Assembly: GCA_947650875.1 (NCBI GenBank)
Contig: CANSXE010000005.1
Span: 1 to 58,479 of the forward strand
Direction: 5' to 3'
Source of the DNA: an uncultured Bacillota bacterium
GTDB taxonomy: Bacteria; Bacillota; Clostridia; Oscillospirales; Oscillospiraceae
DNA length: 58,479 nt
Part shown: in pieces, positions 48,807 to 57,452 of the stretch
Layout of the letters: each line of letters opens with the position of its first letter
How positions within the stretch are numbered: position 1 is the stretch's first letter
Notes under the pieces: generated by a model
The model's database searches: none
The model's input: only the letters and a program-made list of their open reading frames with translations
What the model was told of the DNA's origin: nothing
Program-made: the position numbers and the translations under genes

Positions 48807-49973
48807 ATGTCACAAACTGAACAGCTCTCCCGCTGGCGGCTGATTTTGGGCGCGGAGACGGAGCAGTCCTTTGGCGGTATGGGGGGGATGCCCCTGTCCC
48901 GGGAGGAGCTGCTGATGGATTCCGCCCTGGGGGCCATCTACGGCGGACCGGGGGAGAGCTTTGGGGAATCCGGCCGGGGAGCGGGGAAGGGGCCGTCCTC
49001 CCCTGTGATCTCCAAGTGGCTGGGGGACCTGCGGTCCCTCTTCGACCCGGAGACGGTGGCGGTGGTGCAGAACGACGCCATCGAGCGCAAGGGCTTAAAG
49101 CAGCTCCTGCTGGAGCCCGAGCTGCTGGACACTCTGGAGCCCGACCTGAATCTGGCATCCACCCTGCTTATGCTCAAGGACCAGATTCCCAAGAAGTCCA
49201 AGGAGTCCGCCCGGAGCTTTATCCGCAAGATCGTGGAGGAGATCAACAAGCTGCTGGAGAACGACATGCGCCGGGCGGTGACGGCGGCTCTGAACCGCCG
49301 GGCCCACTCCCCTCTGCCCTCCGCTTCCGCTCTGGATTTTCCCTATACGATTCGGAGAAATCTAAAGAATTATAACAAGGAGTTGGGAGTTGTCATCCCG
49401 GAACGGGTCTGGTTCTTCGACCGTTCCAGCCGGGTGAACCGGTGGCACGTCATTCTGGACATCGACCAGAGCGGGTCCATGGGCCAGTCCATCCTCTACT
49501 CGTCGGTGATGGCCTGCGTACTGGCGTCCATGTCCGCAGTGAAAACCAGTGTGGTGGCCTTCGATACCCAGATCATGGACCTCACCCCCCTGTGTGCCGA
49601 CCCAGTGGACCTGCTCTTTGGCTTTCAGATGGGGGGCGGCACCGACATCGCCAAATCCATCGCCTACTGCCAGAATCTGGTGGAGAGTCCGGCCAAGACC
49701 CTGTTCTTCCTCATCTCCGATCTGGACGAGGGGGGCAACCGGGCGGGTCTTCTCCGGCGGCTGGAGGAGCTGAAAAGCTCCGGGGTGACGGTGGTGGTCC
49801 TGCTGGCCATTGCCGACGGGGGCAAGCCCTATTACGACGCCCAGACCGCCCAGCGGGTGGCGGCCATGGACATCCCCTGCTTCGCCTGCGCCCCGGAGAA
49901 GCTGCCCGAGCTGCTGGAGCGGGCGCTGACCGGAGGGCTGGGGGCCGGCTGGGAGGTAACCCTCCAAAGGTGA
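48807..49973 (+). CDS. VWA-domain protein of the MoxR operon
   Basis: 388 residues. The C-terminal half is a von Willebrand factor A domain. The MIDAS metal motif DIDQSGSMGQS is at about 218-228, the threonine in MGGGTDIAKSI near 275, and the aspartate in FFLISDLDEGGNR near 305, so metal binding should be intact. The N-terminal half is helical, with an SxSARSFIRKIVEEINKLLE coiled stretch, as in CoxE-like partners of MoxR. It is the last gene of the operon, corresponding to E. coli YehP, and is likely the adaptor or substrate-recruiting subunit for the ATPase. The GTGATGAGGTG region provides the ribosome site. Confidence 0.9.
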   Translation: MSQTEQLSRWRLILGAETEQSFGGMGGMPLSREELLMDSALGAIYGGPGESFGESGRGAGKGPSSPVISKWLGDLRSLFDPETVAVVQNDAIERKGLKQLLLEPELLDTLEPDLNLASTLLMLKDQIPKKSKESARSFIRKIVEEINKLLENDMRRAVTAALNRRAHSPLPSASALDFPYTIRRNLKNYNKELGVVIPERVWFFDRSSRVNRWHVILDIDQSGSMGQSILYSSVMACVLASMSAVKTSVVAFDTQIMDLTPLCADPVDLLFGFQMGGGTDIAKSIAYCQNLVESPAKTLFFLISDLDEGGNRAGLLRRLEELKSSGVTVVVLLAIADGGKPYYDAQTAQRVAAMDIPCFACAPEKLPELLERALTGGLGAGWEVTLQR

Positions 49974-49998
49974 GGGGCGGCCGCGCCGCCGCGTTGTG

Positions 49999-50931
49999 TC
50001 AATTCTCAAAAAGCGGTGTGGAGAGATAGCGGTCTCCGGTGTCAGGCAGCAGAACGACAATGGTTTTCCCCTTGTTTTCAGGCCGCTTGGCCAACTGTAT
50101 GGCCGCATAGGCCGCCGCACCGGAGGAGATGCCCACCAGAATGCCCTCCTTCCGGCCAATGAGCCTGCCGGTGGAAAAGGCGTCCTCGCTGGACACGGGG
50201 AAGACCTCGTTGTAGACCCTGGTGTCCAGCACCTCAGGGACAAAGCCCGCGCCGATGCCCTGGAGCATATGGGAACCGCCGCGGCCCTCGCTGAGGACGG
50301 GGGAGTCCTTGGGCTCCACCGCCACCACCTGAATTTCCCGGTTCTGTTCCTTCAAATACCGGCCTACTCCGGTGAGGGTGCCGCCGGTACCCACTCCGGC
50401 CACGAAGATATCCACCTGTCCGTCGGTATCCGCCCAGATTTCAGGGCCGGTGGTGGCCCTGTGTGCCGCCGGATTGGCGGGGTTGACAAACTGGCCGGGG
50501 ATAAAGCTGTTGGGAATCTCCCTGGCCAGCTCCTCGGCCCTGGTGATAGCGCCCGGCATGCCCTTGGCCCCCTCGCTGAGCACCAGCTCGGCTCCATAGG
50601 CGGTCATGAGCTGCCGGCGTTCCATGCTCATGGTGTCCGGCATGACAATGATAATCCGATAGCCCCGTGCCGCCGCAACAGAGGCCAGGCCGATCCCTGT
50701 GTTTCCGGAGGTGGGCTCGATGATGACAGAGCCGGGTTTCAGTTTGCCGCTGGCTTCGGCGTCGTCAATCATGGCCTTGGCGATGCGGTCCTTCGCAGAG
50801 CCGGCAGGGTTAAACGCTTCCACCTTGGCCAGTACCCGGGCTGACAGATGCTCCTCCCGTTCAATGCGGGTCAACTCCAGCAGGGGGGTGTTTCCAATCA
50901 GTTCATCTGCGGATGTATAGATTTTTCCCAT
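49999..50931 (-). CDS. cysK: Cysteine synthase A (O-acetylserine sulfhydrylase)
   Basis: PLP enzyme making cysteine from O-acetylserine and sulfide. 310 residues starting [20 protein letters not shown]. The PLP lysine is Lys47 in [11 protein letters not shown], the substrate loop is [11 protein letters not shown] and the phosphate-binding loop is [12 protein letters not shown] 50931 has GGAGGTG 8 bp upstream; a GTG at 50940 lies inside that site. It is separated from the trk genes by a terminator and is convergent with the VWA gene. Confidence 0.96.
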   Translation of the reverse strand: MGKIYTSADELIGNTPLLELTRIEREEHLSARVLAKVEAFNPAGSAKDRIAKAMIDDAEASGKLKPGSVIIEPTSGNTGIGLASVAAARGYRIIIVMPDTMSMERRQLMTAYGAELVLSEGAKGMPGAITRAEELAREIPNSFIPGQFVNPANPAAHRATTGPEIWADTDGQVDIFVAGVGTGGTLTGVGRYLKEQNREIQVVAVEPKDSPVLSEGRGGSHMLQGIGAGFVPEVLDTRVYNEVFPVSSEDAFSTGRLIGRKEGILVGISSGAAAYAAIQLAKRPENKGKTIVVLLPDTGDRYLSTPLFEN

Positions 50932-50986
50932 GATAAGCACCTCCGGTTAATATATAATATTGTATCATTTTGTGTATCACTTCAGA

Positions 50987-51015
50987 AAAGCAGACACGCG
51001 GCGCGTGTCTGCTTT
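50987..51015 (-). terminator. Terminator of the trkA-trkH operon
   Basis: A 13-bp perfect stem AAAGCAGACACGC and complement with a 3-base loop lies three bases past the trkH stop and is followed on the minus strand by CTTTTCT. Confidence 0.85.
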
Positions 51016-51017
51016 GC

Positions 51018-52454
51018 CTATACCCTCCTCCAGGTGGAGGGGCTGAACAGGACCAGGATGGGGAAAATCTCCAGCCGGCCCACGATCATGCACAGGGACA
51101 TGACCCCCTTGGACAGCCCGGAGAAGGCGGCGAAGTTGCCGCTGGGGCCGATGGCTTCCAGGCCGGGGCCCACGTTGCTGACGCAGGTGAGGGCGGCGCT
51201 GAAAGAGACGGCGAAGGACTGGCCGTCCAGGGAGATCACCAGGGCGGCGGCGAAGATGGTAATCACATAGGCCCCCAGGAAGACCAGCAGGGTGTGGAGG
51301 GTGGCCTCGCTCACCAGCTTGCCGTCCAGCTTGACCACCTCCACGCTGCGGGGGTGGGTGATCCGGTGAATTTCCCGGCGGATGGCCCGGAGGAGGATGA
51401 GCACCCGGGAGCACTTCATGCCGCCGCCGGTGGACCCGGCGCTGGCCCCGCAGAACATGAGCAGAACAATAATCATCTGGGAGAACTGAGGCCACAGCAC
51501 AAAGTCGGCGGTGCCGAAGCCGGTGGTGGAGATGATGGAGGCCACCTGAAATACGGTGTACCGCAGGCTCTCCCACAGGCCGGCGTAGACCCCCAGGTTG
51601 GAGATGGTGAGGATCGCCGTGGCCCCTGCCACCACCCCCAGGAAGAATTTCAGCTCGTCGCTGGCCAGGGCGTCCCGCCATTTTTTGGTCAAAATCAGAA
51701 AGTAGACGGCGAAGTTGATGGAGAACAGCAGCATGAATATCGTAATGATGATATCAATGGGTACGCTGTTGTAGGCCCCCACGCTGGCGTTCCGGTTGGA
51801 GAAGCCCCCGGTGCCCGCGGTGGAAAAGGCGTGGATGAAGGAGTCGTACAGGGGCATGCCGGCGATTTTCAGGCAGAGGACCTCCAGAGTGGTGAGGACG
51901 AAGTACATGGTGTACAGAATTTTGGAGGTTTGGGACTGCTTGGGCACCAGCTTGGAAAACACCGGGCCCGGGGTCTCCGCCTGGGTGAGGTAGTGGGAGC
52001 GGATGCCCAGCTTGGGCACGATAGCGGTGGCCAGCACCAGCACCCCCATGCCCCCCAGCCAGTGGGTGAAGGCCCGCCAGAACAGGATACCCTTGGGCAG
52101 GGCCTCAATATCGGTGAGGATGGTGGAGCCAGTGGTGGTAAAGCCGGAGCAGGATTCAAAGATGGCGTCCATGGGGGTGGCGAACCAGCCGGAGAACAGG
52201 AAGGGCAGGGCGCCCACCAGGCCGGTGAAAATCCAGATCAGCCCTACCGCCACAAAGCCCTCCCGGGTGAAAAACTGCTGCCGGGCGGGCAGGGCGGACA
52301 GGGCCAGGCCCACGGCGGCCACAATGGCGATGGAGAGCAGAAAGGGCAGGAGGTCCTCCCGGTAGAGCAGGGCCACCGCCAGGGGCAGGACCAGGGCGGC
52401 CGCCTCCAGCAGCAGCACCCGCCCCACCAGCTTTAAAACCAGCTTTATATTCAT
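51018..52454 (-). CDS. trkH: Trk-type potassium uptake channel subunit TrkH
   Basis: 478-residue membrane channel of the TrkH/KtrB family. Four pore-loop repeats can be picked out around [35 protein letters not shown] and [12 protein letters not shown], each contributing the glycine of the selectivity filter, with about ten to twelve surrounding helices. It is gated by the NAD-binding TrkA encoded just upstream, which it overlaps by 4 bp. Confidence 0.95.
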   Translation of the reverse strand: MNIKLVLKLVGRVLLLEAAALVLPLAVALLYREDLLPFLLSIAIVAAVGLALSALPARQQFFTREGFVAVGLIWIFTGLVGALPFLFSGWFATPMDAIFESCSGFTTTGSTILTDIEALPKGILFWRAFTHWLGGMGVLVLATAIVPKLGIRSHYLTQAETPGPVFSKLVPKQSQTSKILYTMYFVLTTLEVLCLKIAGMPLYDSFIHAFSTAGTGGFSNRNASVGAYNSVPIDIIITIFMLLFSINFAVYFLILTKKWRDALASDELKFFLGVVAGATAILTISNLGVYAGLWESLRYTVFQVASIISTTGFGTADFVLWPQFSQMIIVLLMFCGASAGSTGGGMKCSRVLILLRAIRREIHRITHPRSVEVVKLDGKLVSEATLHTLLVFLGAYVITIFAAALVISLDGQSFAVSFSAALTCVSNVGPGLEAIGPSGNFAAFSGLSKGVMSLCMIVGRLEIFPILVLFSPSTWRRV

Positions 52455-53839
52455 GCCCCGGCCCCTCCCAGGTTCGGCTCAGCGCCGTAGATGTCGTTCA
52501 GGTCCAGCACGCCGCCCCCCCGGGCGATGATAATGACCCGGTCCCCCTCCTGGAGGGAGGAGGAACCCTGGGGGATGATGATATCGTTGCCCCGGACGAT
52601 AACGGCCAGCAGCACCCCGGGGCGCAGCTTCAGGTCCTTGAGGGGGACGCCCAGGTGCCGGGTGCCCGGCCCCACAGTGAACTCCATGGCCTCCGCCCCG
52701 CCGTCAGCGATGCGGTGAAGGGAGTTCATCACGCTGCCCTGGGAGTTTTGCAGGCCCCGCACCACATGGACAATGTTGGAGGCGGTGACAAATTTGGGTG
52801 AGATCACGCTGTCCAGGCCCAGGGAGCGGACAATGCCGGCGTAGTTCTGCCGGTTGCATTTAGTGATGACCTTCTTAATCCCCTGCTGCATGGCGTAGAG
52901 GGAGATAATGAGGTTGTCCTCATCCCGGTCGGTGAGGGCCACGAAAGCGTCGCTGGCGGTGAGGTTCTCCGACTCCAGCAGCTCGGAGTCGGTGCCGTCG
53001 CCGCAGATGACGGTGACCCGGGGGAACCGCTCGCTGATGACCCGGCAGCGCTCCTCGTTGTGTTCAATAATTTTCAGGCGGAGACCCAGGTGGTCCAGAA
53101 TGGCGGCCAGATACATGGACACCTTGCCGCCCCCCACCAGGAAGACCTGCTTCACCTTGGGGGCGTAGCGGCCCAGCTGGCGGAAAAACTGGTCCAGGCT
53201 GTCCGGCCGGCCCACCATATACAGCTTGTCCCCCGCCTTGGGGACAAAGGAGCCGTTGGGGATGGACACCTCGCCCCCCCGCTCCACGGCGCAGAACAGC
53301 AGAGACAGCTTCTTTACCTTGTCAGGCAGGGCGTGGAGGGGGGCGTCCACCAGGAAGTCGCCCTCCTGAAGGCGGAAGCCCATCAGCTCCACCTTGCCCC
53401 GGCAGAAGGTCTCGATGTTGGCGGCGGAGGGGAAGCGGAGCAGCCGGGATATCTCCACGGCGGTGGTGTTCTCCGGGTTGATGGCCATGTCGATTTTCAG
53501 GTTGCGGCGCAGCTCGCCCACGCTGCTGGTATACTCCGGGTTGCGGATACGGGCGATGGTGTATCTGGCTCCCAGGTCCTTGGCGGTGAGACAGCACACC
53601 ATATTCACCTCGTCGGCGTTGGTGGCGGCCACCAGCAGGTCGGCCCGGTCCACCCCCGCCTCCCGCAGGGCGGCGGCGGAGACGCCGTTGCCCCGGACGG
53701 TCATGATGTCCAGCTGATCGCCGGCCCGGCGCAGGGCCTCCTCGTCGCTGTCCACCACGGTGACGTTGTGTTCCTCCTTGACCAGCTGCTCGGCCAGGGA
53801 GAAGCCCACCTTGCCGCTGCCTACAATGACAATATCCAT
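52451..53839 (-). CDS. trkA: Trk system potassium uptake regulator TrkA
   Basis: 462-residue cytoplasmic ring protein binding NAD(H) or ATP. Two RCK halves: the first with IVIVGSGKVGFSLAEQL (residues 3-20), the second with VFLVGGGKVSMYLAAIL (about 232). Each is followed by a TrkA_C domain (MGFRLQEGDFLVDAPL and HLGVPLKDLKLRPGVL). It is the full-length E. coli style form rather than the short KtrA. AAAGGA lies before the ATG. A GC-rich palindrome (family C) sits about 30 bp upstream of the start codon. Confidence 0.95.
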   Translation of the reverse strand: MDIVIVGSGKVGFSLAEQLVKEEHNVTVVDSDEEALRRAGDQLDIMTVRGNGVSAAALREAGVDRADLLVAATNADEVNMVCCLTAKDLGARYTIARIRNPEYTSSVGELRRNLKIDMAINPENTTAVEISRLLRFPSAANIETFCRGKVELMGFRLQEGDFLVDAPLHALPDKVKKLSLLFCAVERGGEVSIPNGSFVPKAGDKLYMVGRPDSLDQFFRQLGRYAPKVKQVFLVGGGKVSMYLAAILDHLGLRLKIIEHNEERCRVISERFPRVTVICGDGTDSELLESENLTASDAFVALTDRDEDNLIISLYAMQQGIKKVITKCNRQNYAGIVRSLGLDSVISPKFVTASNIVHVVRGLQNSQGSVMNSLHRIADGGAEAMEFTVGPGTRHLGVPLKDLKLRPGVLLAVIVRGNDIIIPQGSSSLQEGDRVIIIARGGGVLDLNDIYGAEPNLGGAGA

Positions 53840-53867
53840 TTAAATTTATCCTTTCTTGAAACAGACA

Positions 53868-53938
53868 GTAGGGGCCGCCCCCCTGGGCGGCCCGTCGATG
53901 ATTGGAGGTGGGCCGCCCAGGGCGGCGGCCCCTGCAGG
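53868..53938. repeat. GC-rich palindromic element, family C
   Basis: Arms starting GTAGGGGCCGCC and ending GGCGGCGGCCCCTGC, with inner GGGCGGCCC and GGGCCGCCC, form a long nearly perfect hairpin in the 114-bp gap before trkA. Any trkA promoter would have to lie within or above it. Confidence 0.75.
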
Positions 53939-53953
53939 CGGATATGGAACCGG

Positions 53954-54667
53954 TTAAATGGTCCACTCCCCGTGGACTACGCCCACAAGATACCGGTGCT
54001 CCCCCTCGGGCAGAAAGACCAGCTTGAGGGAGGACCAGTCCAGACCGTCGTTTACCGGGTCGGCACTGGGGAAGCTGAAATCCACAAAGCGGCAGTCGGG
54101 GTAGGTCTCAACCAGGTTCTCCAGGGCGTTGCCCCCGGTCATAATCCGGTCCACGCCGATTTGCGGAACCTGAGTGTAGTCCCTGTCATAGACGTACCGA
54201 TCAAAGTACTGGAGTATGGTCATCTGAATGGGGTCGCCCCGGCCGTCCTCGAAGCCCCAGGTGTATATAGTTTGGTCCTGGGCCAGGTTTTTGATTTGCT
54301 CAGATGTAAAGGTCAGGTCGTTGTCCGGGTCTACCGTGGAGTAGGGGGTAAAGGTAACGCCCCGCTCCGGGTGGACGTAAGCGGCAAGGGTGGTCCAGTC
54401 CTGCCGCTGAAGACAGCGGTTGACGGCACAGGCGGCGCCCAGCAGGGAAAAATTGTCCTCCGGGTCCGGCGTGTCTGGAGAGGACGAGACTGCGGCAGAG
54501 CTGCTGCCCTCCGGCTGGGATACGCCGGGGGGAGACGGAAAATTGTTGGGAGAGTTGTTGAGGGCAGGCGGGGAAGTTTCTTCCATCAGATTAATGGGCA
54601 GCAGAATTCCCACCAGCAATCCAATCGCTAAAGACAGGATGCAGGGAAAAATCAAAAATCGTTTCAA
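53954..54667 (-). CDS. Secreted or membrane-anchored uncharacterised protein
   Basis: 237 residues. An N-terminal hydrophobic helix (about 4-27, IFPCILSLAIGLLVGILLP) acts as signal anchor, then a serine/proline linker (30-70). The globular domain from about 72 on contains CAVNRCLQRQDWTTLAAYVHPERGVTFTPYS, a pattern seen in several unassigned extracellular Firmicute proteins. A cysteine pair (CAVNRC) may form a disulfide. No enzyme motif. It is divergent from the uridine phosphorylase gene, with its own strong promoter. Confidence 0.75.
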   Translation of the reverse strand: MKRFLIFPCILSLAIGLLVGILLPINLMEETSPPALNNSPNNFPSPPGVSQPEGSSSAAVSSSPDTPDPEDNFSLLGAACAVNRCLQRQDWTTLAAYVHPERGVTFTPYSTVDPDNDLTFTSEQIKNLAQDQTIYTWGFEDGRGDPIQMTILQYFDRYVYDRDYTQVPQIGVDRIMTGGNALENLVETYPDCRFVDFSFPSADPVNDGLDWSSLKLVFLPEGEHRYLVGVVHGEWTI

Positions 54668-54723
54668 GGGTAAGTCCTCCTTACAGGGGGTCGGCAGGGA
54701 TAAGACAATTTTGGTACGTCTAC

Positions 54724-54752
54724 ATTATAGGACGAAAACAGGAAAAGGTCAA
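54724..54752 (-). promoter_or_regulatory. Promoter of the secreted-protein gene
   Basis: On the minus strand TTGACC and TATAAT are separated by 17 bp, about 57 bp before the ATG. Confidence 0.75.
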
Positions 54753-54773
54753 GACACAATACAAAAAGGGACC

Positions 54774-54802
54774 TTGAAAATCGGAGTATTTTATGGTAAA
54801 AT
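54774..54802 (+). promoter_or_regulatory. Promoter of the uridine phosphorylase gene
   Basis: TTGAAA and TAAAAT are separated by 17 bp, about 34 bp upstream of the ATG. Confidence 0.65.
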
Positions 54803-54835
54803 AGCACATAAAATAAAATGGGGGAGGGCGTCTGT

Positions 54836-55612
54836 ATGAATGAACAGACAAGACAGAGACAATTTCATATCCAGTGCACCCAGGGAGAAGTGGGAGGATA
54901 CTGCATCCTGCCCGGCGATCCGGGCCGGTGCGAGGCCATCGCCCGGCACTTCGACAGCCCGGCCCATGTGTGTACCAACCGGGAGTATGTCATCTTCACC
55001 GGCACGCTGCTGGGGGAGAAGGTGAGCGTGGTGTCCACCGGGATTGGGGGTCCCTCCGCCGCCATCGCCATGGAGGAGCTGGCCAACATCGGCGTCCACA
55101 CCTTCGTCCGGGTGGGCACCTGCGGAGGGATCGACCTGTCCGTTCAGAGCGGCGACGTGGTGGTGGCCACCGGGGCGGTCCGTATGGAGGGCACCAGCCG
55201 GGAGTACGCCCCCATCGAGTGGCCCGCCGTCCCCGACTTCGCCGTTACCGCCGCCCTGGTGGAAGCCTGTAAAAGGCTGGGCTGCTCCTGGCACGCCGGA
55301 GTGGTGCAGTGCAAAGACTCCTTCTACGGCCAGCACTCCCCGGCCCGGATGCCGGTGAGCTATGAGCTGGAGCAGAAGTGGGAGGCCTGGAAGCGGCTGG
55401 GAGTGCTGGCCTCTGAGATGGAGTCCGCCGCCCTCTTTGCCGTGGCGGCCAGCCGGAGGGTGCGGTGCGGCTCGGTGTTTCACGTCATCTGGAACCAGGA
55501 GCGGGAGAAGGCCGGCCTGGACCAGAAGGAGAGCCACAACACAGAGATTGCAATTACCGCCGGAGTGGAGACGCTCAAGCTGCTGATTGAACAGGACCGG
55601 GCACAGCGCTAG
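54836..55612 (+). CDS. udp: Uridine phosphorylase / nucleoside phosphorylase
   Basis: 258-residue member of the NP-I nucleoside phosphorylase family, cleaving uridine or a related nucleoside with phosphate. Motifs are [41 protein letters not shown] (phosphate and ribose site), [11 protein letters not shown] and the [11 protein letters not shown] purine/pyrimidine-site signature. ATG 54836 follows GGGGGAGGG. No other nucleoside catabolic genes are adjacent. Uridine is favoured over purine nucleosides from the QCKDSFY segment, but not proven. Confidence 0.9.
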   Translation: MNEQTRQRQFHIQCTQGEVGGYCILPGDPGRCEAIARHFDSPAHVCTNREYVIFTGTLLGEKVSVVSTGIGGPSAAIAMEELANIGVHTFVRVGTCGGIDLSVQSGDVVVATGAVRMEGTSREYAPIEWPAVPDFAVTAALVEACKRLGCSWHAGVVQCKDSFYGQHSPARMPVSYELEQKWEAWKRLGVLASEMESAALFAVAASRRVRCGSVFHVIWNQEREKAGLDQKESHNTEIAITAGVETLKLLIEQDRAQR

Positions 55613-55743
55613 GCCCGCAGCTTGCCGCAGTCCCCTGGCAATAGCAGCGTTACGAATGATATGAAGCACTCCACACCTCCTGCATGGATGGCTGAGCATC
55701 CGCCTTAATCGTCCCATTGCCCTGACCGGAGCGGCCAAAAGGG

Positions 55744-55772
55744 TTGACATACCCCCAAATTTCTGCTACATT
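55744..55772 (+). promoter_or_regulatory. Promoter of the MATE exporter transcript
   Basis: TTGACA and TACATT are separated by 17 bp. Transcription would start near 55779 and give a leader of about 125 bases before the ATG. Confidence 0.7.
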
Positions 55773-55803
55773 ATAAATAGAGTTTACAATTGTATATTTA
55801 GAG

Positions 55804-55873
55804 AGGCGTTCATTAAGTTACCCCTGTGGTACGGCATCTGCTGTATGGTAGCTTTTGGGTGCCTTTTATTTTT
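55804..55873 (+). promoter_or_regulatory. Probable guanidine-IV (mepA motif) riboswitch
   Basis: The leader contains a conserved-looking segment ending CATTAAG, then hairpin P1 (GTTACC / GGTAC, 55817-55832) with loop CCTGT. Directly after it, hairpin P2 (GGCATC / GGTGCC, 55833-55863) is followed by TTTTATTTTT. P2 is a terminator, and a CC in the P1 loop can kiss GG in the P2 loop. This layout, upstream of a MATE exporter gene in a Clostridial genome, fits the guanidine-IV class, where ligand binding prevents termination. The identification is from memory of the class, without a covariance search. Confidence 0.6.
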
Positions 55874-55902
55874 AATCTTTGGATAAAATGGGAGGAGACG
55901 AT

Positions 55903-57228
55903 ATGAACAACAATATGACCCAGGGAAACATTGCCAGGGCACTGACGGCTTTTACCGTGCCGCTGATTCTCAGCGGGGTGTTCCAGCAGCTGTTTAACTG
56001 GGTGGACGCCTTTATCGTGGGCAACGCAGAGGGGGAGCTGGCTCTGGCGGGAATTGGCGCGGTCACCTCCACCTACAGTATGTTCGTGATGATAATAGTA
56101 GGATTTACCTCCGGGCTGTCGGTGCTGGCCGCCCAGCGGTTCGGAATGGGACGGATAGAGGACTTAAAGTATATCCTGGCCTTTTTCAGCATGGCGCTGG
56201 GGGCGCTGTTTCTGGTGGTTTGTGCAATGGGAGCGGTGTTTGTGGAGGACATTCTGGTCATGATGGACACACCGGAAAATATCTTCCTCCATGCCAAGCA
56301 CTATCTGCAAATCATGTTTGCCGGAATTCCCTTTCTGGTAGTTTACAATACCTTCTGCGCCGTCCTGCGGGGACTGGGGGACAGCCGGGCGCCTTTTGTA
56401 TCTGTGCTGGTCTGTTCCGTCATCAATGTGGTGCTGGACCTGATTTTTGTGGCCGGGCTGCGGTGGGGCACAGGGGGAGCGGCAATTGCAACAGTGCTGT
56501 CTCAGATTGCCATGACTGTATACCTGGTGTGCTACGCGGTCTGGCGGTATCCCGTCCTGCGGCCGGGCTCTGTTCGGGATCTGTTTAACCGGGGAACCGC
56601 CGGGGAAGGAACTCGCTTCGGACTGCCGCCGGCCATCCAGTCCGGGACCACGTCCTTTGGAAATATCATTCTTCAGCGGTTTATGAACGGCTTTGGGGAC
56701 CAGATAGTGGCCGCTGTCACCACAGCCTACCGGGTGGACACGGTGCTGCTGCTGCCTATCATCAACTTTGGCTCAGGTATCGCCACCGTCGCAGCCCAGA
56801 ATATCGGGGCGGGCCGTCCAGACCGGGCCAGGCAGGCGCTGAAGACCGGGGCGGCGATGATCGCAGGGGTGTCGGTTTTCATGACCCTCTTGATTGTTCT
56901 GACTGGGAAATACCTGATTGCCATGTTTGGCCTTACCCCGGAATCGGTGGAGATTGGCAGACAGTTTTTTGTTCAGATTGCCAGCTTCTATGTGGTGTAC
57001 GGTCTGGCCATGGCGGTGCGTGGTTATCTGGAGGGGCTGGGGGACATGACCTTCTCCGGTATGGCGGGAATTGCTGCCCTGCTGGTGCGCATCTCGGTCT
57101 CCTACGCCTGTGTGGGGGTGTTTGGCAGAATGGTGATTGCCTACGCGGAGGCCTTTTCCTGGGTGGTGCTGTTGGTACTGTATCTGCTGCGGTATGCCTG
57201 GAAGAGCCGCGGACGGACAGACCGGTAA
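55903..57228 (+). CDS. MATE family efflux transporter
   Basis: 441-residue exporter with twelve predicted membrane helices in two homologous halves, starting around ALTAFTVPLILSGVFQQLFNWVDAFIVG, the usual MATE opening, and mirrored at FGLPPAIQSGTTSFGNIILQRFMNGFG. It resembles MepA-type drug and metabolite exporters driven by Na+ or H+. ATG 55903 follows GGAGGAG by 6 bp; an upstream TTG and ATG in or near that site are rejected. If the leader is a guanidine-IV riboswitch, guanidine or guanidinium-like compounds would be likely substrates. Confidence 0.93.
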   Translation: MNNNMTQGNIARALTAFTVPLILSGVFQQLFNWVDAFIVGNAEGELALAGIGAVTSTYSMFVMIIVGFTSGLSVLAAQRFGMGRIEDLKYILAFFSMALGALFLVVCAMGAVFVEDILVMMDTPENIFLHAKHYLQIMFAGIPFLVVYNTFCAVLRGLGDSRAPFVSVLVCSVINVVLDLIFVAGLRWGTGGAAIATVLSQIAMTVYLVCYAVWRYPVLRPGSVRDLFNRGTAGEGTRFGLPPAIQSGTTSFGNIILQRFMNGFGDQIVAAVTTAYRVDTVLLLPIINFGSGIATVAAQNIGAGRPDRARQALKTGAAMIAGVSVFMTLLIVLTGKYLIAMFGLTPESVEIGRQFFVQIASFYVVYGLAMAVRGYLEGLGDMTFSGMAGIAALLVRISVSYACVGVFGRMVIAYAEAFSWVVLLVLYLLRYAWKSRGRTDR

Positions 57229-57239
57229 ATTGAGTGTGG

Positions 57240-57267
57240 CGGAGACAGCGCAGCAGCGCTGTCTCCG
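57240..57267. other. Hairpin after the MATE gene
   Basis: GGAGACAGCG and CGCTGTCTCC arms surround a short CAGCAG-type loop, 12 bp after the stop. It has no T tract, so it may be a weak terminator. Confidence 0.5.
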
Positions 57268-57302
57268 GCCGGGAAAACCGTCAAGATTTTTGTCAAAAAA
57301 GA

Positions 57303-57331
57303 TTGACATTTTAGGCATAACCCGCTATAGT
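57303..57331 (+). promoter_or_regulatory. Promoter of the potA operon
   Basis: TTGACA and TATAGT are separated by 17 bp, followed by a leader of about 115 bases before the ATG at 57453. Confidence 0.75.
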
Positions 57332-57452
57332 GTATCTCGCTATCCGTGAAAGCCGGTCAACGCGCCCGACGTCCCCCCTGGACAGAGGGCCCGCCCGGTG
57401 AATAAATCGAGGGAGCTGACAAAGTAATTTAAAAAGAAATGGGGGAGGATAC

